From NCBI RefSeq assembly GCF_039727615.1, contig NZ_CP152474.1:2294001-2358000 (forward strand): a stretch of DNA of 64,000 bases. The letters are read 5' to 3'. Position 1 is the stretch's first letter, and every line of letters starts with the position of its first letter. This stretch comes from Leclercia sp. S52. Its GTDB lineage: Bacteria; Pseudomonadota; Gammaproteobacteria; Enterobacterales; Enterobacteriaceae. The translations under genes and the position numbers were made by a program. This document shows, piece by piece, positions 48,187-56,881 of this stretch. The notes under the pieces are model-generated. The model worked only from the letters and a program-made list of their open reading frames with translations, ran no database searches and had not been told where the DNA came from.

Positions 48187-48723
48187 ATGGTCACCACACA
48201 CGTTTTTATCGCGGTCAGTCTTGATGGTTACATCGCCCGACAGGATGGCGATATCGGCTGGCTGTTGCAGCGCGACGATCCGACAGAAGATCATGGCTAT
48301 GCGGCGTTCATCGCGGACAAAGAGTGGATAGTTATGGGACGAGGGAGCTATGAGAAGGTGCTGACCTTTGACGAATGGCCTTATGACCGGCCCGTGCTGG
48401 TGCTCTCCCGACAGCTGGCCGATACCCCGGTGCCCGAGGCGCTGAAGGGCAAAGTGCAGTTCTCGCGCCTGTCGCCAAAAGACGTGCTTAACGACCTGGC
48501 GGCGCAGAGCGTACAGCGCGTCTATATCGATGGCGGGCAGGTGATACAGTCTTTCCTGCGCGAAGGGCTGGTCGCCGATATCGTTATCACTACCGTTCCG
48601 GTCCTGCTCGGTTCGGGAAAACCGCTGTTCGGATCCCTGCCTCAGGATATCGATTTGACACTGTTATCAAGCCGCAGCTTCCCTTCGGGTCTGGTGCAGT
48701 CGCATTATCGGGTGAGGTCATAA
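48187..48723 (+). CDS. DHFR-fold reductase (RibD C-terminal family)
   Basis: The 178-residue protein has the dihydrofolate-reductase-like fold of RibD C-terminal/YyaP proteins. Landmarks are FIAVSLDGYIAR, WIVMGRGSYEKVL, VYIDGGQVIQSFL and TTVPVLLGSGKPLF. It probably binds NADPH. It diverges from gcd across 150 bases and carries a GGAGCACCTG ribosome site. The substrate is unknown, and true folate reduction is unlikely without the folate-site residues. Confidence 0.85.
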   Translation: MVTTHVFIAVSLDGYIARQDGDIGWLLQRDDPTEDHGYAAFIADKEWIVMGRGSYEKVLTFDEWPYDRPVLVLSRQLADTPVPEALKGKVQFSRLSPKDVLNDLAAQSVQRVYIDGGQVIQSFLREGLVADIVITTVPVLLGSGKPLFGSLPQDIDLTLLSSRSFPSGLVQSHYRVRS

Positions 48724-48792
48724 ATCGCCATGATCGTTAAGAATTGACTTACCTCCGAATAGAACGAGAATAAATGTTCCCGGCGACACACT

Positions 48793-50140
48793 ATGGAAAT
48801 GGAGTCTATCATCGCCTGCTCACGTCATTCTCAGCTTGCCACTCACCTTAAACGCTCCGGTGCCCTGATCGCCTGGGCGTTATTGCTGGTCAGTTGCAGC
48901 TCAACACCGCCGAAATCGCTGGTTACCCCGCTACCGCCGGTGGCTAAACACCCCCCTGCCGGATAAAAGTACGCGCCATGAACCGGTGCGCGGCGTCTGG
49001 CTGACGACCGTCTCTCGTCTCGACTGGCCGCCGCTGGAGTCGGTGAACGGTCGCCCTGCTGCATCGCGCATCGCTATGCAGCAAAAGGCCCTGACCGATA
49101 AGCTGGATAACCTGAAGAGCCTCGGGATCAATACCGTGTTTTTCCAGGTCAAACCGGACGGCACCGCCCTGTGGCCATCTAAAATACTGCCCTGGTCCGA
49201 TATGCTGACCGGCAAAATCGGGGAAGATCCCGGCTACGACCCGCTGCAGTTTATGCTCGATGAAGCACACAAGCGCGGCATGCAGGTCCACGCCTGGTTT
49301 AACCCTTATCGTGTATCCACCAACACCAAGCCCGGCACGGTGGCAGAGCTAAACCGCACCTTGTCGCTCAATCCGCCGAGCGTGTTTGTTCTGCATCGGG
49401 AGTGGATCCGCACCGCGGGCGATCGCTATGTCCTCGACCCTGGTATTCCGGAAGCCCGGGACTGGATCACCAGCATCGTGGCTGAAGTGGTCTCACGCTA
49501 TCCGGTGGACGGCGTGCAGTTCGACGACTATTTCTATACCGAAACCGCCGGCTCGATGCTGAATGACAGCCAGACGTACCGCCAGTATGGTCAGGGCTTT
49601 GACTCGAAAGCCGACTGGCGGCGCGATAATACCCAGCAGCTGATTGCCCAGGTGTCTCGCACCATCAAGCAGATTAACCCCAACGTCGAGTTTGGCGTCA
49701 GCCCGGCAGGCGTCTGGCGTAACCGCTCCCACGATCCGGCCGGGTCCGACACCCGGGGCGCTGCGGCCTACGACGAATCCTTTGCCGATACCCGTCGCTG
49801 GGTGCAGCAGGGCTTGCTGGACTACATCGCCCCGCAGATCTACTGGCCGTTTTCCCGCGATGCGGCACGCTATGACGTGCTGGCGAAATGGTGGGCTGGT
49901 GTGGTGAAACCTACCCATACCCGGCTCTATATTGGCGTCGCGCTGTATAAGGTGGGCGAACCCTCGAGCAAAGAGCCGGACTGGACGGTGCAAGGCGGCG
50001 TGCCGGAGCTGAAAAAGCAGCTGGATCTGAACGAATCCGAGCCGCAGATCGACGGCACGATCCTGTTCCGGGAGAACAACCTCAATCAGCCGCAGGCGCA
50101 GGAGGCGGTGCGGTATCTGAGAACCCGCTGGGGGTCGTAG
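48793..50140 (+). CDS. digH: Peptidoglycan glycosyl hydrolase DigH (one frameshift as read)
   Basis: The product is about 448 residues when joined and closely matches E. coli DigH (YddW). The N-terminal signal has a lipobox (LLLVSC), making it an outer-membrane lipoprotein. The catalytic barrel begins at RGVWLTTVSRLDWPP and includes GVQFDDYFYTE and YIAPQIYWPFSR. DigH cleaves denuded glycan strands at the division septum. Frame breaks in the signal-to-domain linker at six C (48951-48956). With five it reads AKHPLPDKSTRHEPVRGVW. As read, the lipoprotein part ends 50 residues in, and the open barrel has a start only at 48986, without export signal. Confidence 0.88.
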
Positions 50141-50245
50141 CCTTTGCCAGGCCTGCGCAGCGGTAATGGTCGTTTGCGGTAACACAGGCCCTCTTTCATA
50201 CTTTCAGTAGCACGCAAAGAACGCTGCACGTTGAGAGGAGTATTC

Positions 50246-51190
50246 ATGAAAGTGTGGCCAAACCCTTTCATTGAAGACCGTGCCGATCCGCATATCCTGC
50301 GGCATGGGCAGCGGTGGTATTTTACGGGCTCCGTTCCGGATTATGACAGCCTGGAACTACGCTGTGCAGACACGCTGATGGGTCTGCGTGATGCTGAGCC
50401 CGTCACTGTCTGGCGGAAACCCGACACTGGCCCCTGTCGTGAACTTATCTGGGCACCGGAACTGCACCAGATTGATGGCGTTTGGGTCATTTACTTCTGC
50501 GCCGCCCCCTCCCGCGAACAGATTGATGGCCTGTGCCAGCACCGGATGTTTACCCTGGTCTGCGATGGCAACGATCCCATGACAGGCAGCTGGCAGGAAT
50601 CCCACCAGATCGCGACGCCGCTGGACACGTTCTCCCTTGACGGTACCTACTGTTTTCATCAGGGCAGACACTGGTATCTCTGGGCACAACAAAACCCAAA
50701 CGTGGCCGGCAATACCTTTATCTACCTGGCAGAGCTGAGTAATCTCTGGACGCTGAAAGGCGAGCCGCTGATGCTCAGCCACCCGGAGTTTCGCTGGGAG
50801 AAAAAAGGCGGCGACGGCGTCAATGGCGTGAATGAAGCGCCGACTACCCTGGCGCATGGAGATCGGCTGTTTGTCGCCTACTCTGCGGCGGCGACCGATG
50901 AGAATTACGGTATGGGCCTGCTATGGATTAATAAGGATGCCGACCCGTTGCAGCTCAGTAACTGGATAAAACTGGACCACGCCGTTCTCAGTACCGACGA
51001 GAAAAACGAACAATATGGTCCCGGTCACAGCTGCTTTACTACAGACGAAAACGGACGAGATGTGCTGGTGTATCATTCGCGTAACCACACCGGTATATCT
51101 GAAGGCCCGGCTCACGTCCGGCATACCCGGCTGAAATATTTTTGCTGGGATGAGGAGGGAATGCCCGATTTTGGCGTGCCCCCCTGCTGA
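50246..51190 (+). CDS. GH43-type glycoside hydrolase
   Basis: The 314-residue protein is a five-bladed propeller of family 43. The general base Asp is in EDRADPHILRHG, the modulating Asp in SLDGTYCF, and the general acid Glu in NEAPTTLAHG. Members act as alpha-L-arabinofuranosidases or beta-xylosidases. There is no signal peptide, so it would work on imported oligosaccharides. I take ATG 50246 with the GAGAGGAG site. It follows digH by 105 bases with no sugar transporter nearby. Confidence 0.85.
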   Translation: MKVWPNPFIEDRADPHILRHGQRWYFTGSVPDYDSLELRCADTLMGLRDAEPVTVWRKPDTGPCRELIWAPELHQIDGVWVIYFCAAPSREQIDGLCQHRMFTLVCDGNDPMTGSWQESHQIATPLDTFSLDGTYCFHQGRHWYLWAQQNPNVAGNTFIYLAELSNLWTLKGEPLMLSHPEFRWEKKGGDGVNGVNEAPTTLAHGDRLFVAYSAAATDENYGMGLLWINKDADPLQLSNWIKLDHAVLSTDEKNEQYGPGHSCFTTDENGRDVLVYHSRNHTGISEGPAHVRHTRLKYFCWDEEGMPDFGVPPC

Positions 51191-51233
51191 AAACCATTAA
51201 GAGGGTCATTTGTGACCGGGCGAATCCGTATTT

Positions 51234-51956
51234 TCAATGGAATAAACACCGCTCAAAAGCTGAACGCACCTCTTCGTAGAGCCTGTCTGACAGCATCAAA
51301 TTTTGCCAGATAGTATTATGCCCGGCGCCAGGAATGGTGAGCAGCTGCTTCTGACGGCAGCCAGCCGCTGAGGACAACAGTCTTTCCGGTATTTCTGCGG
51401 GAATGATTGCGTCATTTTCGGCGGCGATAATCAACATATTGCCGGTAAATTCAGCTGCGATATCCCAGGCATCGGTTTGCGCCCAGCTTCTGTCCTGGCG
51501 AATGATGGCAGAAAATTCAGGACCAAACTTCACCCTGTAGGCTGGTGGGGAATAGACGCCAGGAACCATCAGGATGAGGGAGGCAAACCGAATCGTTTTA
51601 CTCAGTTGCAGTGCGTTATAGGCACCCATACTCACGCCCATACAACCCGTGAGAGGCAGCCCCTGAAAAGCAATCACCGCCTCTGCCTGTGCCGTCCGGC
51701 TGAAAAGAGAGGACTCGTGCATATCTCCCCCCGTCTCACCATGACCTACAAAGTCAAATAGCGTCGTGCCAATGTTTAACCTATCCAGAAGCGCACGGTA
51801 TTTATAGAACACCGTGCGATCCTTACCGCCGCCATGAAGCATCAGCACATGGCCATTGCGCCCGAATGTGCTTTCGGCATAGATGAATTTGCCCTGAAAC
51901 GGCACCTTGAAAGCGTGACTGGAAATCATCTGCGTATTTATCATCGAATGGCTCAT
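51234..51956 (-). CDS. Alpha/beta hydrolase
   Basis: The 240-residue protein has MLHGGGKD as the oxyanion region, nucleophile serine in GVSMGAYNA, an acidic residue in AENDAIIP and histidine in GAGHNTIW. It is a small serine hydrolase of the esterase/lysophospholipase type without signal peptide. Several in-frame ATGs (residues 1, 5, 10) lie close together, so the exact start is uncertain. The 300 bases upstream hold only a REP fragment at 52219-52247. Confidence 0.82.
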   Translation of the reverse strand: MSHSMINTQMISSHAFKVPFQGKFIYAESTFGRNGHVLMLHGGGKDRTVFYKYRALLDRLNIGTTLFDFVGHGETGGDMHESSLFSRTAQAEAVIAFQGLPLTGCMGVSMGAYNALQLSKTIRFASLILMVPGVYSPPAYRVKFGPEFSAIIRQDRSWAQTDAWDIAAEFTGNMLIIAAENDAIIPAEIPERLLSSAAGCRQKQLLTIPGAGHNTIWQNLMLSDRLYEEVRSAFERCLFH

Positions 51957-52218
51957 TTCTTCGTTTTATCAAACCAGATCGCACCGTGCAAATGTCCGCT
52001 TCACGCTCATAGCGAAATCTTTGGTCTGGGCTACCCCTTTACCTTTGCAGGCAAAATAGTGCACTCCGTGACGGGGCCGTAATCATATCCCAGAATCGTG
52101 AAGTTCGGGGAATCAGTCACCGTCACCATGCTGTCAGATTGATAACTGGACGGCCCTTTGCGGAGATGATGAAGGGGCTCGCCCGCCCCCTTTCTTCAGC
52201 CGCGTTGAGTGCGGTAAT

Positions 52219-52247
52219 CCGGGGGCGCTTCGCTTGCCCGGCCCGCG
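52219..52247. repeat. REP-like half unit
   Basis: CCGGGGGCGCTTCGCTTGCC followed by CGGCCCGCG resembles the REP unit repeated elsewhere in this window. It lies just downstream of the Old Yellow Enzyme gene. Confidence 0.6.
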
Positions 52248-52258
52248 TGCTGCGATAG

Positions 52259-53365
52259 CTATTCCCCGGATGCCGGGAGTTCACTATCTTTAATATTGGC
52301 AACAGGTCCAAGAATAGCGCTGTCAAATTCGCGCAGAGCTCCACCAGCAGCGACGCGAACGGGCCAGTCATGATTGGCCAGCGCGCCTCGTCCCAGAGCA
52401 ATGAAATCGGCACCCATTCCCCTGACCTGTTGCGCCCGGGCTTCATCATGCAAACTCCCATTCGCCATAATGGTCAGCTGTGGTGCATATTTACGGCCAA
52501 GTTCAACCAGGGAGTGTGAGTTATCAGCGAAAGCGGGCTGCCAGGCTTCAAACTCCGTCAGATGCAGGTAATCGATACCGGATGCAGCGAGTAAGGTAAA
52601 TACCACGCGGGCATCCTCTTCCCCCTTCGCCCACTTATGGAAAAAGTCATTTACTTTCCCCTGTGAGATCCTGATACCCACCGGGATTTCATCACCGACA
52701 CGCCGTCTGACAGACTGAATCACCGCAAGACTAAGTTTAAGCCGATCGGCGATGTCTCCTCCCCAGTAGTCCGTTCGCAGATTAGTGTAATCCGTTAAGA
52801 ACTGATCGAGCAGATAGCCATTTGCGCCATGAATTTCTATGCCATCAAAACCCGCTTCAAAAACAGCGCAGGACGCGGCATCGGCAAAACTGCCTATAAT
52901 GTCCTGAATTTCACCTTCGCTTAATTCGCGTGGTACAGGGTATTCGCCTTCACCACGATAAAACGTCATCTGTTTACCCACCGGACGCACGGCGCTGGGG
53001 GCCACTGTCCCACTGCGAAAATAATTGCCCTGTGACAGCGCGCCAGAGTGCTGGATTTGAGCAAAAATTCGGCCGTTATTCTGGTGCACTGCGTCAGTAA
53101 CGTTACGCCATCCCGCTATCTGTTCCGGGCTGGTTAATCCAGCCTGGAAGACATACGTCTGCGACCAGGCTTTATCAATATAAATGCCTTCCGATATAAC
53201 CAGCCCAAATCCACCGCGGGCAAAATCCTCGTAGTATGTCTTCATGCGCTCGCTGGCTACCCCGTCTTCGGACGCGGTAACCCGGGTCATTGGCGCGACC
53301 ACAAGGCGGTTATTTAATTCGACCTGACCGATACGGCCAGGGTTAAAAAGGCATAATGTCTTCAT
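52259..53365 (-). CDS. Old Yellow Enzyme-family NADH:flavin oxidoreductase
   Basis: This is a 368-residue FMN TIM barrel. NNRLVVAPMTR, FAQIQHSG, IEIHGANGYLLDQFLTD, RISQGKV and ADFIALGRGALAN are family landmarks. It reduces activated alkenes, quinones or nitro compounds with NAD(P)H. The gene diverges from a LysR regulator (start 53517) over 150 bases, the usual arrangement for inducible OYE genes. Confidence 0.9.
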   Translation of the reverse strand: MKTLCLFNPGRIGQVELNNRLVVAPMTRVTASEDGVASERMKTYYEDFARGGFGLVISEGIYIDKAWSQTYVFQAGLTSPEQIAGWRNVTDAVHQNNGRIFAQIQHSGALSQGNYFRSGTVAPSAVRPVGKQMTFYRGEGEYPVPRELSEGEIQDIIGSFADAASCAVFEAGFDGIEIHGANGYLLDQFLTDYTNLRTDYWGGDIADRLKLSLAVIQSVRRRVGDEIPVGIRISQGKVNDFFHKWAKGEEDARVVFTLLAASGIDYLHLTEFEAWQPAFADNSHSLVELGRKYAPQLTIMANGSLHDEARAQQVRGMGADFIALGRGALANHDWPVRVAAGGALREFDSAILGPVANIKDSELPASGE

Positions 53366-53516
53366 TAGGGTTCCTGATAAATTAAATCACCGGAACACTA
53401 TAATTATTGTATAGCGAGGCATAAACAGGCCAAAATGATAAGGCTGCTTAACGATTATCGTTATAATTACGGTATTCAGGTTTGCTGAATAATTGGCTTA
53501 CAGTACCGGGGTCGCC

Positions 53517-54449
53517 ATGAATCTACAGGATGTCTCACTCTTTCTTGTCATAACCGAAACAGGCAGCCTTACCCAGGCGGCGAAACGACAGGGGGTATCC
53601 GCCATGGCTGTTTCAAGGCGTCTTGCATCCCTGGAACATGAACTCGGGACGCGTCTTTTGCAGAGGACGACCCGCTCGGTTTCATTAACGCAGGAAGGGA
53701 TGGAATTCTTGCCCTATGCCCGGGCGCTCATCGATGCAGAGGCAGGTGCCCGGGCGTTATTTTCCCCATCAACCCAGGGCGCGGCTGGACTGTTGCGGAT
53801 CACTGCGCCATCAGGGTTCGGGCGCCGTAATATTTTACCTTTCGTTCCTGAACTGTTAGCAGACAATCCAGAGCTCAGCATCGACCTTCAGTTAAGTGAA
53901 GATGTGGTTGATATTGTCGGAAGAGGGATCGACGTAGCCATACGTATCGCACCGTTAAAGGACTCCACGCTGATAGCACGCAAAATTGTAGATAATCCCC
54001 GCGTGCTCTGTGCATCCCCCGGGTACCTGAAAATGAATGAAAAACCCCAGTTCACCGGCGATTTAATGAAGCACAATTGCCTGCGGCTCAGCAGTGTTCC
54101 ACATTGGCTGTTCGAACGTGATGGCAATGCTATCAGGGTCGGTGTCGATGGACGCTTCATCTCCGATAATGTTGAAGGGGTACGAGAGCTCTGCGTTCAG
54201 GGGCTGGGCATTGCTCAACTTACCCGATGGGACGTTATGAAAGAAATTCGGGACGGTGCACTTGTTGAGATTGAATTATCGGATGCCAGCCCCCAGGCTT
54301 TATCAGTCTGGGCGGTACTCCCCACAACGCGTTACCTTCCCCTTCGGGTCAGCACTTTTATTGAGAAACTAAAATCATCGCTGAACGGCGGTGCCGGGGG
54401 GCGCTTCGCTTGCCCGGCCTACGGATTGTTTTCCCGGGCAATAGTGTGA
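53517..54449 (+). CDS. LysR-family regulator
   Basis: The 310-residue protein has HTH GSLTQAAKRQGVSAMAVSRRLASLE and a standard effector domain. It starts at ATG 53517 (MNLQDVSLFLVI), and an upstream in-frame codon at 53493 is less likely. The last 20 or so residues (GGAGGRFACPAYG) are encoded by a REP-like element. The stop lies 31 bases inside the convergent MFS gene. It probably regulates the divergent OYE gene. Confidence 0.88.
   Translation: MNLQDVSLFLVITETGSLTQAAKRQGVSAMAVSRRLASLEHELGTRLLQRTTRSVSLTQEGMEFLPYARALIDAEAGARALFSPSTQGAAGLLRITAPSGFGRRNILPFVPELLADNPELSIDLQLSEDVVDIVGRGIDVAIRIAPLKDSTLIARKIVDNPRVLCASPGYLKMNEKPQFTGDLMKHNCLRLSSVPHWLFERDGNAIRVGVDGRFISDNVEGVRELCVQGLGIAQLTRWDVMKEIRDGALVEIELSDASPQALSVWAVLPTTRYLPLRVSTFIEKLKSSLNGGAGGRFACPAYGLFSRAIV
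54393..54424. repeat. REP-like half unit inside the LysR 3' end
   Basis: GCCGGGGGGCGCTTCGCTTG followed by CCCGGCCTACGG is a REP unit that is translated as the C-terminal tail of LysR. It also overlaps the last codons of the convergent MFS gene. Confidence 0.65.
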
Positions 54450-55676
54450 GATGTCATCTGAGAACCACTCTCGAGCCGTCGAATTGCCGGCACCAGGCTC
54501 GCCCCCGCCGTGGCAATCACCACCGCAACGGCAGAAACCAGCAGCACGTTGCTGGTGCCGTACTCAATTGCCAGCGGGCCTGCGATAAGCTCGCCGAAGG
54601 GAATGGCGACGAAAGACCCCACCGCATCATAGGCATAGACCCGGGCCAGCTTGTCCTGCGGGATATGAGTTTGCAGCGCCTGGGCCCAGGCGACACCGAA
54701 CAGGCCAAAGGTCACGCCAGCAATAAAAAACGCGGCCATCAGCCACGGGGTGGCCGCAAGCTGGCTCAGCATGAACGGGGGTAAGGCGCAAAACGACACC
54801 AGCAGCACCCCGATAAAGAGGTCGCGGCGCGGGCGCCAGCGCAGCGCGAGGGAAGATCCCACAATCAGCCCCAGGCTCTGGGCTGCAATAATCATTCCCC
54901 AGTGTGCACGTCCAAAGGAGGCATCCGCAATCACCGGCCCGAGGACCATCATCACGCCGCTGAAGGCGGCATTAATAATGGTGAACTGCACGACGATAGC
55001 CCACACCCAGGCCCGGCTGGCGAACTCTTTCCACCCCTCTTTCAGGTCCTGCAGGATATTGCTTTGGGTTGAACCGACTTCACGTGGCGAGACGCGGATT
55101 AAATAATAGAGCGGCGCGGCGGCGGCGAAGCCCAGCGCATCAATGGCCAGCCCCCAGCCGGGCCCGACGGCGCTTATCAGAATGCCCCCCAGCGAAGCGC
55201 CGATCACCGTTCCACCGTAAATACCGGCCTGCAGAAAGGCGTTGGCTTCACGTAGATTGCGGGCGGGAACCGTCTGAGGAATGAGCGCGGAAGAGGCCGG
55301 TAAGGCAATCCCGGCGGCAGCGCCGTTCAGGGCACCGAGCAAGGCCAGTCCGATCGCCGTGGCGGAACCGTCCAGCACCGACCAGGCCACAATCGCCTGC
55401 GAAATGGCCGCAACCAGGGAAGATGAAACCAACACCCGACTGCGGGAATAGCGGTCCGCCAACACTCCGCCCAGCAGCAGGAACAGCACGTTGAAGATCG
55501 ACCGGGAGGCAACAACGATACCCAAATCAGAGACCGATCCCCCCGATATCCAGCACCGCAAAAGCCAGTGCGATGGGGGCGATACCATTGCCCAGCACGG
55601 TGAGAAAACGGGCGGCAAACAGATAGCGAAAAGCGGAAAAGTGAAAGGCACGAACGTTTTTATTAGATGTTTTCAT
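54419..55676 (-). CDS. MFS transporter (one frameshift as read)
   Basis: The product is about 418 residues when joined, with 12 helices. Landmarks are GGVLADRYSRSRVLV after helix 2 and QTHIPQDKLARVYAYD in the second half, as in the MefA/enterobactin-exporter-like MFS group. The true start, ATG at 55676, gives KTSNKNVRAFHFSAFRYLFA. It is cut off by six C (55539-55544), where five would read VLDIGGSVSDLG. As read the first 45 residues are out of frame with the rest. Confidence 0.83.
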
Positions 55677-55745
55677 CGGTTCAATAGCAGCAGGATCGGG
55701 AATCTGAGTATATAGGAACAGCGTTTCAAAAACATCCGGTCGCGG

Positions 55746-56483
55746 TTAAACCGCCACATGATGGCTGGTCAGCGCGCCATTAACGTAGCGGTGGATCATC
55801 AGTCCCGGCGTGTTCTCTACGGGTGGAACCTTATCGCTGCCAAACCACACCGGATTGGCCGGGCACACGGAGGCACAAATATGCGCCGGAATGCCCGCAA
55901 ACATTCCTGCTACCGGTCTGTGAACGTGTCCGGAAGCAATGGCGAGCGGTCTGTTCTCTGCGCTGCGGAGAAGATCTTCCAGACCATCCAGCCCTCTGCA
56001 CCGGGACTCATCCAGGGTCGGTATTCCGGAGGCAAAGACATGATGATGCAGAAACAGCATTGAAGGCGTCGCGTCGACCCGGGTAAGCGCTTTCTCCAGC
56101 CAGCCCAGATGGTCCGTTACGGAGCCATAAGCCTGCCCTTCCACCGTTGAATCGAGACCAATCAGACGCAGACCGTCAGCCTCATAAACGGCATGCAGCG
56201 CACCGTCACAGGCGTCCTTCGCCCACGAGTTCTCTCCCCATACTGCACGCATCAGATGGCGATCGTCGGAATTACCCGGCAGTATGATGGAAGGATAATG
56301 CTGCTGACGCAGGCGGGCGGCGATCTGTTGGTACCCCTCAAGCCAGCCATCGTCGGTTAAATCCCCGGAAAGCACCAGCACGTCCGGTTGCAGCTGTGCC
56401 AGCCACCCGAGCACCCGGTCAAAGCGGGCCAGATGATCATTGTCAGGGGCGGCATGAATATCGGAAACCTGGGCTATCAACAT
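55746..56483 (-). CDS. Metallophosphoesterase (CpdA-like)
   Basis: The 245-residue calcineurin-like phosphoesterase has all motifs: [36 protein letters not shown] and SGHVHRP. The set and length resemble CpdA-type cyclic nucleotide phosphodiesterases. The actual substrate is not established. It is cytosolic and shares its strand with the MFS gene downstream. Confidence 0.87.
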   Translation of the reverse strand: MLIAQVSDIHAAPDNDHLARFDRVLGWLAQLQPDVLVLSGDLTDDGWLEGYQQIAARLRQQHYPSIILPGNSDDRHLMRAVWGENSWAKDACDGALHAVYEADGLRLIGLDSTVEGQAYGSVTDHLGWLEKALTRVDATPSMLFLHHHVFASGIPTLDESRCRGLDGLEDLLRSAENRPLAIASGHVHRPVAGMFAGIPAHICASVCPANPVWFGSDKVPPVENTPGLMIHRYVNGALTSHHVAV

Positions 56484-56583
56484 TCCGTTTTCCTCAGGAT
56501 TGGAAGCCCGTCAGGGCGCTTGCTGGCCCCCTGCTTTTCTTGTACCCTTCCCCGCTTTAAACCCCTTGCCAGATAATAAAAGG

Positions 56584-56874
56584 ATGCCTGTGACTGCTCA
56601 CCCTTCGAAAGATCCTTTGCATGGCGTCACGCTAGAGATGCAGGTCAATGCCCTGGTGGCGCGTTACGGCTGGGCGCAGCTGGGAAAGCTGATAAAAATC
56701 AACTGCTTTAACAGCGATCCCAGCGTCAAATCCAGCCTCAAGTTTTTGCGGCGTACTCCCTGGGCCCGCGCCGAAGTCGAAGCCCTGTACCTGGACTCGC
56801 TGGAGGATCCCGCGCCAGCAAAAGCGGACGACGAGACCACCAGCCCGTGGGACAGAGCGCGGGCTAACAAGTAA
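56584..56874 (+). CDS. VF530/DUF2132 small DNA-binding-like protein
   Basis: The 96-residue protein carries the VF530 core [21 protein letters not shown], then [22 protein letters not shown]. The structure of this family is a small helical domain thought to bind DNA. I start it at 56584 behind AAAAGG. An upstream in-frame codon at 56500 gives unrelated residues. It ends seven bases from the convergent glgX stop. Its role is unknown. Confidence 0.82.
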   Translation: MPVTAHPSKDPLHGVTLEMQVNALVARYGWAQLGKLIKINCFNSDPSVKSSLKFLRRTPWARAEVEALYLDSLEDPAPAKADDETTSPWDRARANK

Positions 56875-56881
56875 CGCCGCT

